Part shown: one piece after another, positions 12,673 to 25,525 of the stretch
Position numbering within the stretch: the stretch's first letter is position 1
Layout of the letters: each line of letters begins with the position of its first letter
Source of the DNA: Sweltsa coloradensis
Taxonomy: Eukaryota > Arthropoda > Insecta > Plecoptera > Chloroperlidae
DNA: 64,000 bases
Direction of reading: 5' to 3'
NCBI GenBank assembly: GCA_024449915.1
Contig: JAMZAV010000786.1
Coordinates: forward strand, 62,001-126,000
Notes under the pieces: generated by a model
The model's database searches: none
Seen by the model: the letters and a program-made list of their open reading frames with translations, nothing else
Told to the model about the DNA's origin: nothing
Position numbers and translations under genes: made by a program

Positions 12673-12860
12673 TAGGTCTTGGACCTATAGTTTTTTACTT
12701 TCCGTATTATTTGAAGAAATTAGTGTTCCCAAATTCCAATATGTGTTTTAAATTTAAATATAATAACAGTAACTAATAATATATTATATTAAAACACATA
12801 TTGGGAACACTAATTTCTTCAAATAATATGGAAAGTTAAAAACTAAAGGTCTGTGGCCTA
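12673..12860. mobile_element. Hairpin MITE
   Basis: Two arms of about 80 bp pair over GTATTATTTGAAGAAATTAG and TGTTCCC..TATGTGTTTTAA, with an AT-rich loop. The outer ends are TAGGTCTTGGACCT and AGGTCTGTGGCCTA. The target may be TA. Confidence 0.65.
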
Positions 12861-12944
12861 CATATATTACAAAATTTGAGTCGTTCGCGGAATGACAGAA
12901 ATGGAACAACTTGTAGTCAACTTGTAGTGACGTCAAAATCGATA

Positions 12945-13383
12945 CAGTGGAACCTCGCTCCAACGATTTTTAAGGGACTAAATAAAAACAATCTTAAAGG
13001 CGGGAAATCGTTCCAACGAGGATCACACAAAAAATTTGAATTTTACAGTACGCGGTCTATTTTATTGGTGTAGGGCCTATACACGCGTCAGCTGGTAGCG
13101 ATCGATACTGGTAAGTACGTCTCTGCACAGGTCCCGAGTTCCGTGTGATGACTCAAGACACAACGCGTCAGTCCGACCTACACAGAGAGCTGTAGAGATT
13201 GCACTTTTTGCTCTTGTCTCACTATATGCCTTCTGCGCAGTGCATCTGCGCCGCGTCAGTCTGGTAGACAGAGCTATCGAGACAGACTCGCTCCTCTCTC
13301 GACTCCACGCCTGCTGGGCAGTGCTCATGCGCCTTGGACTAGCAAGTCAGCTGGCTCGTGAGGCGAGGCCGGCCCACCCGGCT
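12945..13383 (+). mobile_element. Tigger/pogo-like element end, copy 1
   Basis: It begins CAGTGGAACCTCGCTCCAAC, typical of pogo/Tigger terminal repeats, followed by AATCGTTCCAACGAGG. It shares about 400 bp with 52562-52960, which has the opposite orientation. No second terminus or transposase is present. Confidence 0.55.
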
Positions 13384-13481
13384 AGGTCGACGCACTCGGG
13401 CGGAAGTCGAGAGCGATATATATTACTTAAATGTACCGTTTTTCTTTCTGTTTTTTCGAGAGTCCTTGCTGCGGAGTAATC

Positions 13482-13569
13482 TGAGTTCTTTGGAGCCATG
13501 TATTGTGTCTGTGAGCACGGAGCATTGAGTTCTTTGGAGCCATGTGCTGTGTCTGTGAGCACGGAGCAT
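13482..13569 (+). repeat. 44-bp tandem duplication
   Basis: Two copies of a 44-bp unit beginning TGAGTTCTTTGGAGCCATGT, differing at two adjacent bases, with the start of a third at 13570. Confidence 0.85.
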
Positions 13570-13629
13570 TGAGTTCGCTGTCGGCGAGAAGACTTCTAAA
13601 GAATGCATCATATGGAATATTACACCTAA

Positions 13630-13745
13630 AATGACCTACTTTTTGTAACTTCTCGAAACTTTTCGAGCAGGTGTTTTTTTTTTTAATCGAGGGAGACTCT
13701 TTGTTCTAGATTTCAACTCAAAATTTTGGGTCTCACACAGCCCTA
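13630..13745. mobile_element. hAT-type MITE end fragment, TAGGGCTGTG family
   Basis: A CTCGAAACTTTTCGAG stretch and a terminal CACACAGCCCTA (ending 13745) match the right end of the elements at 7785 and 48127. No left end is seen nearby. Confidence 0.45.
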
Positions 13746-14386
13746 TCACCAATATAAGGTCTTATTTGACAGGATAGGTAGAACTGAAAAAATGCAAAAG
13801 GAAATTTTAAAAAAATAACAGTGAATAATTATTAAAATTGCAAAATAAAATGGTGGCTTCAATTTTTTTAAATCAATACTTGAGTATCTAAAGGGATACT
13901 TGACTCGAATTCAAAATATGCTACTTGCACATCCCTCCTTGCAGGATAAGAGGATAGTGTGCGGGAAAATGTGGAATAGCGAGGATGAAACTGGAATCTG
14001 GTGGGAAGGGAAGGGTAGTGGCAGGACAGAAGAAGATAAAGAGGCCTATCATCAATGCAAAGTACGACCCACACCATATGATGACGATGGAAAAAATGAT
14101 TTTTGACTTCCCCCCCCCCCCCTACCCCTTTCCACGATATTTCAGTTGTACAATATTTTCGAGAGTCCCCTGACAATCGTATAATCGATCCTGTACTGTA
14201 GTAAGCTACTTAAAAATTTTAAAAAAAAAATTTAATGTAATTCTTAATGTAATTCTTGGTTCATTGAATGAGTATGTTTTCTGAATACCTATAATTTTTG
14301 TTTAGTGTTCTGAGTAGGGTACTATCAATAATAAATGTTACTGGGCCGAATTTTTTGGTAAGCTAAACAAAATTTACTTGATCGAT

Positions 14387-15070
14387 GGGGATGTGCAAAC
14401 CTGTCCAAAATTTGAACCGAACCTTAAAACCGGTACGGCTAGAAAATTATTTTGAAAGTTGAACCTCGAACCGAACCTTTGAAATTCCTGCTTACTCGAA
14501 GCCACCCCTTCCGGAGTCACGCCTACAGCAGCGACACCGATCGATACGCGGCCGCCGTTCGATAATCAATAGACGAACTAGCGCTGCGAGGAGTAGGCCT
14601 ACTGCATCATGTTCTGTGCTAAATATTAAAAACCAATAACAATTGTGTTGCTACTTAGAGGGTTTTTAAGATAAATTAAATAAATATTCCATGTTTTTAC
14701 TTTTTACTTTTCTCGTGAAAATGAATTGCTACCTAGCTTAGTAAAATGAAAGTTGGTTCATTTGTGTTTGCTGATGATTATTGATTAGGCCTACAATCGC
14801 ATAGGTAAGCTAAGTGATAATCCCGATCAAAACACAAAAGCACCGATCATCATCATCTATCTAGGCCTAGGATAACCCCACTTTTCAACAAACATTTCTC
14901 TGAAAATCTCTCAGTACTGTAGTTACCTTGAATTTCTACACATCTTAGGCATAACAAGTTATTTAACATTCTAGGCCCTACCATAACACTTTTGAAAAAA
15001 GATTCTGTTTGAGGTTCACGTTGTAGGTTCGAGCAGTTGGAAATTGAAAAATACAGGTTTGCACTCCCCG
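14387..15070. mobile_element. hAT-like MITE, GGGGATGTGCAAACC ends
   Basis: The ends GGGGATGTGCAAACCTGT and ACAGGTTTGCACTCCCC are inverted copies. Both subterminal parts carry GAACC/GGTTC motifs. Target duplication is not clear. Confidence 0.5.
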
Positions 15071-17957
15071 TCTCCCCTAGTAATGGAGGTTAAATTTTAA
15101 GATCACTATGCACATGCCTGGTGGCCTTCATGATACATCTATCTATATTAATAATCTTCTGTATTTATTTACATGTGTTATATTCATTTGTGTGTGTGTG
15201 TGTGTGTGCATGCGTGTGTTGTGTGTGTGTGTGTGTGGAGTATTTATTTTATATCTCTTTGCAACTAGGAATAAATATAATTTAGTTGGTTTCTAAATAA
15301 TTTCTATTTGATGGGCAAAGTATGCTAGGACTTAATGTGAGGGTCTGACCAAATAGTCTATTCAATCTGCTCTCTTTCTGTGCTAGGTTATGTAAACCGA
15401 GTACTGTACATCCATAGCCTGTGAAATATGGCTGCCGAAAATGTAATGTAGAAGCTTTAAATGACTTTACTTTTGTAACTAAAGCCCAATAATATTGTTT
15501 GGTTGCCTAATTATATTCTCGACCTAGAAGTTATGTGATATTTGAGTGTTATGCTTTGTGGGTATCGTTAATGTATTCACATTGTGAAAGCATGATGCAA
15601 GCAGAAAGTATTTTGATGCAATATTGGATTTAAACATCATATTCGGGTCTACCTACTTTCAGAAAACGTCCCGTCCCTGATATAGGCCCTATGTAATGAG
15701 AACAAGTACGCACTTGATTTTCACAAGATATAGTATCGGCAACTATACATCATTCATAGTTGGGGAAAGGGGTGTTTCCACCATTGAACTGTGGTATCTC
15801 GGAATCATTACTGGCCAGCATGCATGCATTGTTGACATGCTCAAGGTTATTATTGAATTGGGACGACATGCCAGCACGGGTAAGCGGTAACTTGAGTGAA
15901 GCAGCGCTCATTATTGTTGGACGCGAACCGCGAACATAAATAATTAATTATTCATCTGTATAGTAAAATAATGGAGCTTGATCCATCTCATCCGTGTCCA
16001 ATTTCAATGTTCAAAAAAGGTTTCTATGCTGAAAATTACATTTTTTTATGTATTGCATTTGTCCCACTATGTTTTTTTTAATCCCCATCATACAGACTAA
16101 AAAAAATTAAAAACCTATCTCTTTCTTACAAAAGTACTTGGCTGATGCGAGTAATGAACACCTGATGCGATCTTCAAGGGTTGTTTATTAGTATGCATGT
16201 GCGAGTACTTGAGTCATCCGAACTTTATCTTTATCAGTTCTGATCCCAAGGTGACACACCCAACATGAGCCCATCATGTTATAGTGCCGGCACTTTTGAT
16301 AACTATGTACAGTGTTATAAAATGTCAGTGAGAATGATACCATCTGTGCTTATCAGCATAGTGTCACGTTTTGCATGAAATTTGAAAACTATGCTAACAT
16401 GTTTTTCCTATTGTTTGACTTGGCAGTTTAGAAGAAAATGTAAAAATTAAAACATATTTGGTGTTTGCTACGATCTACTATTGGTATTCTGGGAAATGTC
16501 TCGCATAAACTACCTACGTAGTGTGCGTATTATGGTGCTTAATGCCATGTGGCCATGTTTTATTGGATTCAGAGGTTGTCGTCTTATGTATTTGCTTAGA
16601 ATTAATGTAGGGACGTTTGTGAATTTAGTTCTTACCAATCTATGCTAAATTGTATATATTATGCCTCGTTAACTAAGTAAGTTTTGTGAAATCATCTTAC
16701 CCTGCTTGTCAAAGAGAAGGGTAGGGTTTAGGGAGTGAACTAAAGTGAACACCTAACAACTAGTTGAAATTGATCGACGCACTTCACAACTAGATTATAA
16801 TACGTAATATAGTATAGTTATCGATCATAGACCTACTGTAGCCTAGGCTCAAATGAGCAAAACAAGCTCCGTTTGATAAAAATATGCAATAATTTGCTGT
16901 GGTGGCTTCTTGGCCCTGCTATAAAACTGCAGTTATCACATCATGTTGGTGTTTGGGACATGTATTTATTTAATACATTTGATTATTTGTATGTTGGCTT
17001 GAGCCTGCTGATTCCATCAGACCAGGAGTGTATTGCTATACCAGGCCGTTTCGTGTGTCACGTTGCCAGACTTGTTCAGTTCCATTCTGACGTTTTATTT
17101 GGTACGTAGTAGGTAGAATGAAACTTCCACGTCAAAGTTGATAAATTGGTATTTCTCTTTTATGCTTTTCTATTGGAAGTTGAAACCCCTAAAAATATTT
17201 TGCAGTCCCTGCTAAACATTTTGTTACTTGATTAGATTGTCCTATTTTAAGCTATCAAACTATTTTGAATAGATCTAGGCCTAAATGTTTGTTTCTATTT
17301 TTTTTTTACAATTGATAGTAAAATTCAATTGATTTAGTATTTTACTGATCAATTGTATTGGCAGTGTTGAATGAGTGTTCTCATCGGATGTACACGGGCT
17401 TGGTTTGCGTTGGGGTTGTGACCCCATGCACGTATATTCCCCCATCAGTTTGTGGAGTTCTATGGTCTGTTCATTCTTAGTTGCAAAGGGAAAATGGTTA
17501 AGAATCAGATTCTCACTGTGACATCTTGTTTCGGTAAGTCTCGTCTCCCAAAGTCTCGAGTGCCCCTGCCCCTGATCTAAGTGACCGAGGAATACTGGTG
17601 TACGGTACATTAGGGCTTTGATTAGTCCGTGAGATGCTTTTAATTTTATAGTGGGTATCCCTGGTCACATCAATTTGCCATTTCCAAAGGAACAAATTTA
17701 TATACTTATAAGTTATAATTATATTATATTTGTTTTTTATTTTTAATGTAAGTTATAATATTATTATCTTTATAAATTTGTACAAATGGTTGAACCTGAT
17801 TATTGTATGTAATTTGGAAATAACACAACATAGGATACATTATTTATTAGAGAAGTTGCAACAATAATATCTAGACTATAAATATATTGTTGATATGACT
17901 GTAAGCACTTTGCTAATGGATATTTAGTATGTTCCCTGAAAGTTTACGGAAATTGCA
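15071..17957. other. Intergenic block without recognisable genes
   Basis: Apart from the TG microsatellite at 15189-15238 I see no conserved coding sequence, paired splice sites or clear transposon ends on either strand. Open frames here are short and of random composition. Confidence 0.5.
15189..15238 (+). repeat. TG dinucleotide microsatellite
   Basis: (TG)n interrupted by CATGCG and TGTT. Confidence 0.9.
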
Positions 17958-17959
17958 TA

Positions 17960-18144
17960 CCGTATTTGCTCGATTGCAAGCCGACACCGAATGCAAGCCG
18001 ACCCCTGATTAAAAGTACATCTTAAAAGTTAAAAAAATGTAGCATTTAAATACTCATAAGTTTGCCATCGATTCCAAGCCGGGGTGCCATTTTGAACTGC
18101 AAAAATGTGTCAAAAAAGTTGGGCTTGCAATCGGGTAAATACGG
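17960..18144. mobile_element. Short TIR element, CCGTATTTGCTCG ends, TA target
   Basis: The left end CCGTATTTGCTCGATTGCAA and right end TTGCAATCGGGTAAATACGG are inverted. TA flanks both sides. A related single end occurs near 3485 (CTGTATTTACCCG followed by ACGACCCCC). Confidence 0.65.
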
Positions 18145-19090
18145 TATTAACGGAACTTTTTTGACATCATGGTCTTTCTCCATAGATTTTCCTTGGCCAA
18201 CTGCACTTGTACGACCATGTAAGCAAATGCACTGGCATCATTTTTTTCATTCTTGCTGTACAGATCCTTAAGATTTTATTTTTATTTTTCGTGTTCAAAT
18301 CCACACTTTTAATGAAAAAGCAATTAAATAGAGTAATCAATTGAATCCATAAACAATGAACTTATTATGTATATTATGTAGTATTTAATTCATAAATTAT
18401 ATGGTTTTTACATAATACTATTGTCTTGTTTGTTTGAAATCTTGTCCATGTCTATTACAACAAAGCAAAATTATGTCTCCACTAGTAAGTAAATATGAAA
18501 GTTTTGTTATAATTTCCACGTAGTAAGGAAGCTTTCTGGTACTAACTAACCGTACCCCAGACTAGAGCAGGGAGTGTGTGTTGGGAGTTGTTGTGTATTC
18601 CTCATCACTATGCTCTAGTGGCTGGCTTGTACATTGGACAAGTAAACTGTAAATTTAATAATCATAACAAAAATAATAATTAATTTTATTATTATTGGTA
18701 TTATTGTTACACGATGTAATCATTAATATATTATTGAGGGATGGATTTTTCCGGTAGACCTAGTAGAGAAAGACGTGAAAAACGCTGGCTTTCAAACGGG
18801 ATTCGAAACCCGAGTTTTTCATCAGTCTTTCTCCTGCAAATATTATTATGACTACTGTTAGGAAAAGAAAACCAATGATGTGTGTTTAACTGTAATATAT
18901 TGTATTTAAAAGTAGAACTACTATGTAGCTCCAACAATCTTAAAATATTATAATTATGCATAACAGCACTCATTTAAGAAGTGACTTGCTAGTTAATGCC
19001 TGTATTTGATCCCATACCCCCATTCTCAAGTCGAAGATTAGGTATAGTGATTACTAGTTTATGTGAATCCATAGGAGTAAATCATCTCTT

Positions 19091-19098
19091 CATTATTA

Positions 19099-19132
<34 letters not shown>
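19091..19132 (+). repeat. ATT microsatellite
   Basis: An (ATT)n run with one early interruption. Confidence 0.9.
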
Positions 19133-19159
19133 TCAAATTTAGGGTTTTCACAGCCCAGT

Positions 19160-19262
19160 AAAAAAATCTTAAAATGATTTGATCAGGGCATTTCGCCGTG
19201 CCGATTTTATATCGACTTTTGACGTTTCAGCACAAACTGTGATGGCTATCATCAGAAAAACA
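19160..19262 (-). mobile_element. Penelope-like element end with hammerhead-like core
   Basis: The minus strand reads CTGATGATAGCCATCACAG, then TTTGTGCTGAAACGTC, matching the CTGATGA...GAAACGTC signature of hammerhead motifs carried by Penelope-like retroelements. A complete stem I partner is not evident. Confidence 0.4.
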
Positions 19263-19699
19263 AGTAGTTTACAAAATTATTGTCGAATGCAAGACCTTAG
19301 CTAAAATAAACAGTCTACACAATGACAACAAAATCAGCCTTGTAACCATGCCTATAGGCCCCTGCCTTCTATCTGTCCCGAAGTCACAATTAACAATTTC
19401 TGTTTTGAATAATTTTGGTCACTCCATTTAACTCTACTTTCTTGAAAACCCCTGACTTACTACCAAGATTGGTTCAAGTCTATTGGAATTGCTAAAACAC
19501 CAAACAATTTCAAGGGTGATTTTGGGTTAAAGTGTTTTGTGTTGGGTGCCTATATTGAAAAAGATACGAGACAACCCAAACAGTGGTCGTAATGCAAATA
19601 GAGGCATTATCCCCGATATCATACAACCTCATCCTCCCTGAGCTAGAACAGAATCATTACCAAGAAAGTGGTATTATTGTGACTTTAGGATGCTGCAAG

Positions 19700-20151
19700 A
19701 AACCTCATTAGACGAGGGACATTCAACACGAACGAGACTGTCTGTTCCTGTGTGTATGAGTGAGTGAGTTTTCTCCAGAACTACCAAACCGCTGAACAGA
19801 TTGTTCTGAAATTTTAAACAGACATCTGGGACTGGTATTTAGGGTGCTGTTAACATTTTCAGCAAAGTCCGTTTCGATTTAAACTCGCAAGAAGTAAAAA
19901 ATTCAACAAGCGATGTCAATTGTTTACATTTTCCGCATATAAATAATCATGGTTGTGGCCACGGCCTGGGCAACAAACAATTCTGAAAGTAGTTATCGTA
20001 GTAGTAAAACGCCAAAGTCGTCGTTAGACGAGTGAGTGAGCCTAATGGGAGGAAAGACCTATGCTGTCTAGATAGGGGAGGAAAAGGAATATTCCCAAGT
20101 ACTCGACACATGGCTCACTCACTCGTCTAATAACGACTTTGGAGTTTTCAG
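19700..20151. mobile_element. Family 3 related repeat
   Basis: The conserved core CGCTGAACAGATTGTTCTGA lies near 19791. AAACGCCAAAGTCGTCGTTA (from 20006) has an inverted partner, TCTAATAACGACTTTGGAG, ending near 20145. It is comparable to 11577-11910. Confidence 0.5.
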
Positions 20152-20347
20152 GGATGTTTACGAGGATGTTATTGTATGGACTGACTATTCTAGTAAAGTC
20201 TTGTCTTGGACAGTGTTTTTTGTAAGGTTTTTAATTTAACTAGTACTAGTTGTTTTACTGATGATGGCTCACAGAGTTTTAGGCTGAAACTTCAAAAGTT
20301 AATAAATAATAATTGTTGGAGCAAAATGTCCCAATCAAATAATTGTA

Positions 20348-20348
<1 letters not shown>

Positions 20349-20401
<53 letters not shown>

Positions 20402-20402
20402 T
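20349..20402 (+). repeat. ATT microsatellite
   Basis: A long uninterrupted (ATT)n run followed by ACT repeats. Confidence 0.92.
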
Positions 20403-22195
20403 ACTACTATTACACGATTATTACTAAAATAGTAATTACTTAAAAAAATTGTATGTATATAGCACAATATAACTAGCCTTTATTTCCCCCCATTTTCAAC
20501 ACTTTTAACGAAATTTGAAAGTGCATCTAGTTATTTTACTAGGTAATATCTAGTAATACATCACGTGATGGCCATTATGTCCTCATATATTATTTATTAT
20601 GACTTTTTTATGCATTCAACAAGACAACCTTTTCTTTAATAATAAATTAAATGTAGGCCTACGTGTTCATGAGACCTGTGAATATGCAACATCAATTATA
20701 TTGTTTTACATACTTTGATTTCAAAAGCTGAAATAGCAGAACCACAAAACAAATTCACCTATACCAGTAAATTGAGGTGTTAGATTATTTCACTAATTAC
20801 TTGGGACAACATATTATGGGGTCTAAAAGAAATAAGCGGGCTACTTAATTCTCCGTACAAGTTTATAACAATTGTTGCAAAGTGTACAGTTATCATTTTC
20901 GTTGTTTTCCCTGATACCTACCACAAACTTTAGGATATTTGAGTGATACCATATTTATTAGAATGGACTTGTCACATGTGAATTTGTAATAAATACAGAA
21001 ACCAAGCTTGTGATTGAAATTACTTAACTTTATAACACAGAGACAAGTGGTTGTTTCCATATAAACAAGCTGCCAATTTGAACAATATTTTTACGTTTGA
21101 ATTGGTCACCAGGTTTGGGCGATGTTTTTATAAGGTTAGATCAAATTTTGCACCCTTGCACATTATTTCTTACTGGTTTGTAATTGGCATTGCAGCCTAC
21201 TTCTAGGATATATCTGATGATACAGACAGGTTTGCCAATTGGGTTCCACAATCATGGGTTATCTATGTGCATTTGTATTGTTGAACAACTTGCATAATAT
21301 GTCGGTGTTGAAAATCACAGAATCTGAGCAGAAAGGCAAATTTTGTTCATATGGCAGCAGGTCAACACAACTTACAGGCTACATGTAATCTCTGGGATGG
21401 TTAGCAACTCGAAATATGTGGACCACTTGGTAGGGTTAGGCTCTCAAGAGCTTAGCTCATAAACTACTTTAGGAATATATTCTAGTAACAGATGTTAATA
21501 TCTTCAACACTGGTATACTCTTGCACCTAACCTACATCCAGCATACAATTGTTGAAATATTTTCGTCTGGGGTAGGTCTTTAAATGCAATGAATGGAACT
21601 CGAATTGTAATATCATATTTAAATAGTCTTACAACGCAAGTCGATCGGATCTTCGTTGTGACAATGTTTGTGTGTCGTCTTGTCGCTCGTCTCTCGTCTG
21701 TTCGATGCCAAAAGACACAGACATCCATGACCAGTTAACTGAGAATTTGTGGATAATTCAACATTGTGTAGAATACTTAGACTAAGAATATTTTTAATTT
21801 GCTGGTTTGGTAATGCTTCTTAACCTGAAAGTCTAACCTTATCTGATAGGGTTGTAGCGCCAAAAATACCAAATTTTCAAATTTCAATAAACTAGTCTGA
21901 TCTTCCGACATAATTTCACGTTGAGACTCTAAAAGACTTGTTGTACCGGTAACTAAAATATTGAGACAGGAAATCTTTGGTTGAGGGCACCAATATTATG
22001 TCTGTCGAATGACTTTACTTGATCCATCAACATAATTTAAGGTTGTTGGGGATTTCAATTAAAATCCGTCGCAACTCCAACATCTTTCATGTTTGTCGCA
22101 GTTTTCAAAATTTAATGTGATTTTGTTAAAGAATCTATAATTTATTAATTTTATGGGGTTGTGAATCAACTGTCTTTTTACATTTTCTCAAATAT
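20403..22195. other. Intergenic block without recognisable features
   Basis: AT-rich unique-looking sequence. No protein similarity, inverted termini or pol III boxes were noticed. Confidence 0.45.
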
Positions 22196-22330
22196 GCAGC
22201 CAGCGGTTTGGCCGCTTAGCCGGTTTGCACTAGAACACCGAAGTTAAGCAATCTCGAGCGTAGTCAGGAGGAGAGTGGGTGAACACTCTGCCCTGAAACA
22301 CGTATACTGCTGGTTAGAGCAGATGGAAGT
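22196..22330 (+). repeat. 5S rRNA-derived sequence (SINE3-like or pseudogene)
   Basis: The order ACCGAAGTTAAGCA, then TCGAGCGTAGTCAGGA, then GTGGGTGA and GCCCTGAAA follows the internal control region of 5S rRNA, with divergence elsewhere. A functional 5S gene would be closer to consensus. Confidence 0.5.
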
Positions 22331-22685
22331 TCGAGAGCTAGTGTAATGGCTCTGGAATATCCTTAAAAAGAAATAAATTTGTATTTAGAGTCTACCCACT
22401 AATCACAACTGATTTTCAGAGTGGGACATTAAATTTAAAGCAGACCAAGCCAACCCTATAGGCGCCGACACCATCGACGAGAGAACAATGACCAACTTGA
22501 GACCAGCATATTTAAGTAGGAAACACCGATCAATCAAGCTGAGCAGGATTCCACCCGCGGATTCACAATCACAATAACTTTTAGAATTTATTATGTTCCT
22601 CTTGCTAGAATGGCTCCAAAGTTCCCATTTATAAATTTCTAAGCCAATAACTGATGACATATTCATCCACCTTATCAGAAGTTAA

Positions 22686-22765
22686 AAAACTTCTGTCAAC
22701 AGCGGGAATCGAACCCTGAACTTGCTGCATTGGAAGCAGAACCTTTAACCACAAGACCAACGTAT
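22686..22765 (-). repeat. tRNA-like sequence (SINE or tRNA pseudogene)
   Basis: On the minus strand, TTGGTCTTGTGGTTAAAGG (A-box-like), CTGCTTCCAATGCAG (anticodon arm-like) and AGGGTTCGATTCCCG (B box) appear in tRNA order. The acceptor ends do not pair, so it is not scored as a functional tRNA. Confidence 0.5.
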
Positions 22766-22908
22766 GGCCTCGCGATCATGACGTGATCAGATGCATGGAG
22801 CAAACCAGAGTCTCGAGCTGATGTTCTAATCATGATTATTGTAACTTAGAATCTTTTTATTATTTTTATAATCACGTATTTGTTTTTGAAAGTAAAATAC
22901 ATACAAAT

Positions 22909-22912
22909 AATA

Positions 22913-22951
<39 letters not shown>
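22909..22951 (+). repeat. ATT microsatellite
   Basis: An (ATT)n run. Confidence 0.9.
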
Positions 22952-22953
<2 letters not shown>

Positions 22954-24063
22954 AGGGAAATTATAACATTGATAGTGTAGTTTATTATCTGTGACATGAT
23001 GTTTCGTCGTGTCGTGGTGCATGGCAGTTTGGGACACAGAACACAGAAAAGGAACACAGATTTAGGGTGAACCTTGCATTTCATTCTAGAAGCAAGCCAC
23101 TTGACACAGTTACTTACGAGACCTTATTGATTGATTGAATCAATGGTAACGAGATGAAATTGCCATATGGCACCACTGGCATAGTGGCGGACTGGGGGCC
23201 GCCCAGTGACACGTTGGATATGCGTTTTGTATATTCGATCAGTCGAACAACCTGAGATGGGACTCGAATCATTCGTAATGTTTCCCTGGTTACTACGAAG
23301 GTAACGTGTTAATCGAACTCTGCAATGTTTTGCTTTTAAGAGTCAAAATACGGCAATTAAAGCACATTTCAATTTTCAAATCGAAGACTAATTGATCGCT
23401 GGGAGAGTTGGCAATAATTGCTTGATATTTAAAAAACAATATATAAATAATATTGCAGGCATACTATTGTACATTAAGGCACATGTACCCGGTACTGTAT
23501 TTAGATTCAACAGCGGACATTATATACCATTGAAACTCCTGTAATGATGTGCTAAGATGTGCGATGATCAACTCCAATTTAAATTTTGGGATCTCGCTCT
23601 TCATTCTGGAATTGGCGATTCATCAGTTTATCGGTTCAATTATTAGGCAGCCAAACTTTGACATGTATTTTCAGTCTATGCAATGGCTTTTTGTTTTTCA
23701 CGGTTATTTGCTTTTGATCGAGTCAATAATGCCCAATGGGTCTCGGTCCATGTAGCCTAAGGTACATGATGACGCTAACAAGTACATCCCACTATACAAC
23801 AAGAATTCTTCTCTGAATTGTTCGTCGTCCACAAGTCTCAAGGCCCTTCTCCACGATGGCACTTGATCTGGCTCACACGATTCAACCAGTTAGTTGAAGC
23901 GCCCTAGATTCTCACGTTGTCGTGAGTGTAGGCGATGAAAAATACGTGATTTCTCCCTATCCGCCTATCGTCAGCCATGTTAACATTGCATCCTTTGCCC
24001 ACCACGGCCCAAAGTTAGTATATAATGCGCAGCCCAAAGCCTTCTTGTATATTAGGTATGGGC

Positions 24064-24240
24064 AGAGATGGGCAAAATACTCAAAAAATGTATTTAAAAT
24101 ACAAAATACTTCAAAATTCAGTATTTTCTAATAGGCTACAAGATACAAATACATTGGCACATTTGTATTTGAAGTACAAAAATACAATTGTATTTTGAAA
24201 ATATTAAAAATACAAAATACATTACAAAAATCATCATAGA
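24064..24240. repeat. hAT-like end, CAGAGATGGGCAAAATAC
   Basis: A CAGAGATGGGCAA-type terminus followed by AAATAC/GTATTT-rich repeats, as in many hAT MITEs. No opposite end is found. Confidence 0.4.
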
Positions 24241-24828
24241 GGCTAAATTAGTAAATTAATAAAGTGAACAAACACACATTTCAACCTCATTTATTTTAAT
24301 TGTAGACGTACATAATTTTGTGATTATGTGGCTGATTGTGGTGACTGATTACTATCAGATGTGGCAATTTAAAAAATAATGTTTATATGTAAATGGCAAT
24401 TTCACAGGGCCCTTAATGTGATTTTAGGACACAGGACAAAATTTATATTTTTGTTATATAATATTATAAAAACATAATAATTATTTTGTAATGAACACAA
24501 ATAAATTCAAACATTTTAACATGTGCCCAATAAAGCTAATGGATGCTCTATCAAACCCGGCTTCAATGCAAAATGCAAGTGTTTATTCTGGAACGCTTTT
24601 CAACGATTATTTTCACCCTAAAGATGGTAAAATTTTAGACGGTTGTTGTGAAAGGATAATATGCGGTTGTGTCTATCGGAGAAAATTTTAATAATTGGCA
24701 ATCTTTTTATTAATGGCAATACATATGCCACAATTGGTAGAACTTTACCAAGCCTTTATAGGAAACATGAGTTTGAAAAGTGGAAATGTTGTCAGATATA
24801 CGGTAGTTTTAGTAGAGATTTGTGGGCG

Positions 24829-24862
24829 CTGCCATCTTGGCTGTGACGTCACGGAAGTGCTG
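24829..24862. promoter_or_regulatory. YY1/CRE/ETS motif cluster
   Basis: GCCATCTTGG (YY1 on the minus strand), TGACGTCA (24844-24851) and CACGGAAGTG (ETS) lie within about 34 bp, typical of TATA-less promoters. It is about 1.4 kb upstream of the CLPTM1 start codon. No transcript is assigned. Confidence 0.35.
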
Positions 24863-25525
24863 CTAGAAACTCGTTTCCACCATGCAGCACATGTTAGCAC
24901 AGCACCATGCACAGCACCTTCATGGCGCCAACAAAAACAACCGTATAGACTGTAGACATTAGCATGTATGTTCTTCCTGAACAATATCATGAAGTAGATT
25001 TCAAATTGTTAAAACGGTAAACGAAAGCGCCTTGAGTAACCCATTTTCACTTCACAGGATCAGCATTTTCAAACCGAGTAAATAAAAGCAGGAAAGCTAC
25101 TCGGAGGTGGTTTTATTTACAAATGGATTGTAAGTTTAAACTTCTAATCCTAAGATAGGACCAGAAACAAATGTGTGATATTATTATGTGATAGGCCCAA
25201 CATCTTGTATTGTATACCGTGCTGTAATGACTCCTCAATGACTTTTTTTTAAATTTAGGATCTTTATTTTAAAGGTGAAACTATTAACTTTGACTACCCG
25301 AAAACAGTGACATTTGTGAAATTATTTACAACTAATATGACAATCAAGATACTTGTAATATTTTTAAAATACATTAACTTAAATTTTAATAGAATAGAAA
25401 ATGTACTACCAATGGGTATTAAAAATACCATATCATCCAGCATGATCAACTCAACTGTACTGTCTGTATGCAATAAAGAAATGAAATGGATGCCGTGACA
25501 GCAGGAGCTAAACGTAAATAATTAA

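Larger units (their letters stand above)
22766..25525. other. Intergenic block, mostly featureless
   Basis: It holds an ATT microsatellite (22909-22951), a solo hAT-like end (24064) and a promoter-motif cluster near 24830-24860. No convincing exon is seen. Confidence 0.45.

Noticed and set aside
20206..20427. Frame ending in poly-Leu (and the poly-Ile reverse frame)
   Set aside because: Translation of the ATT microsatellite.
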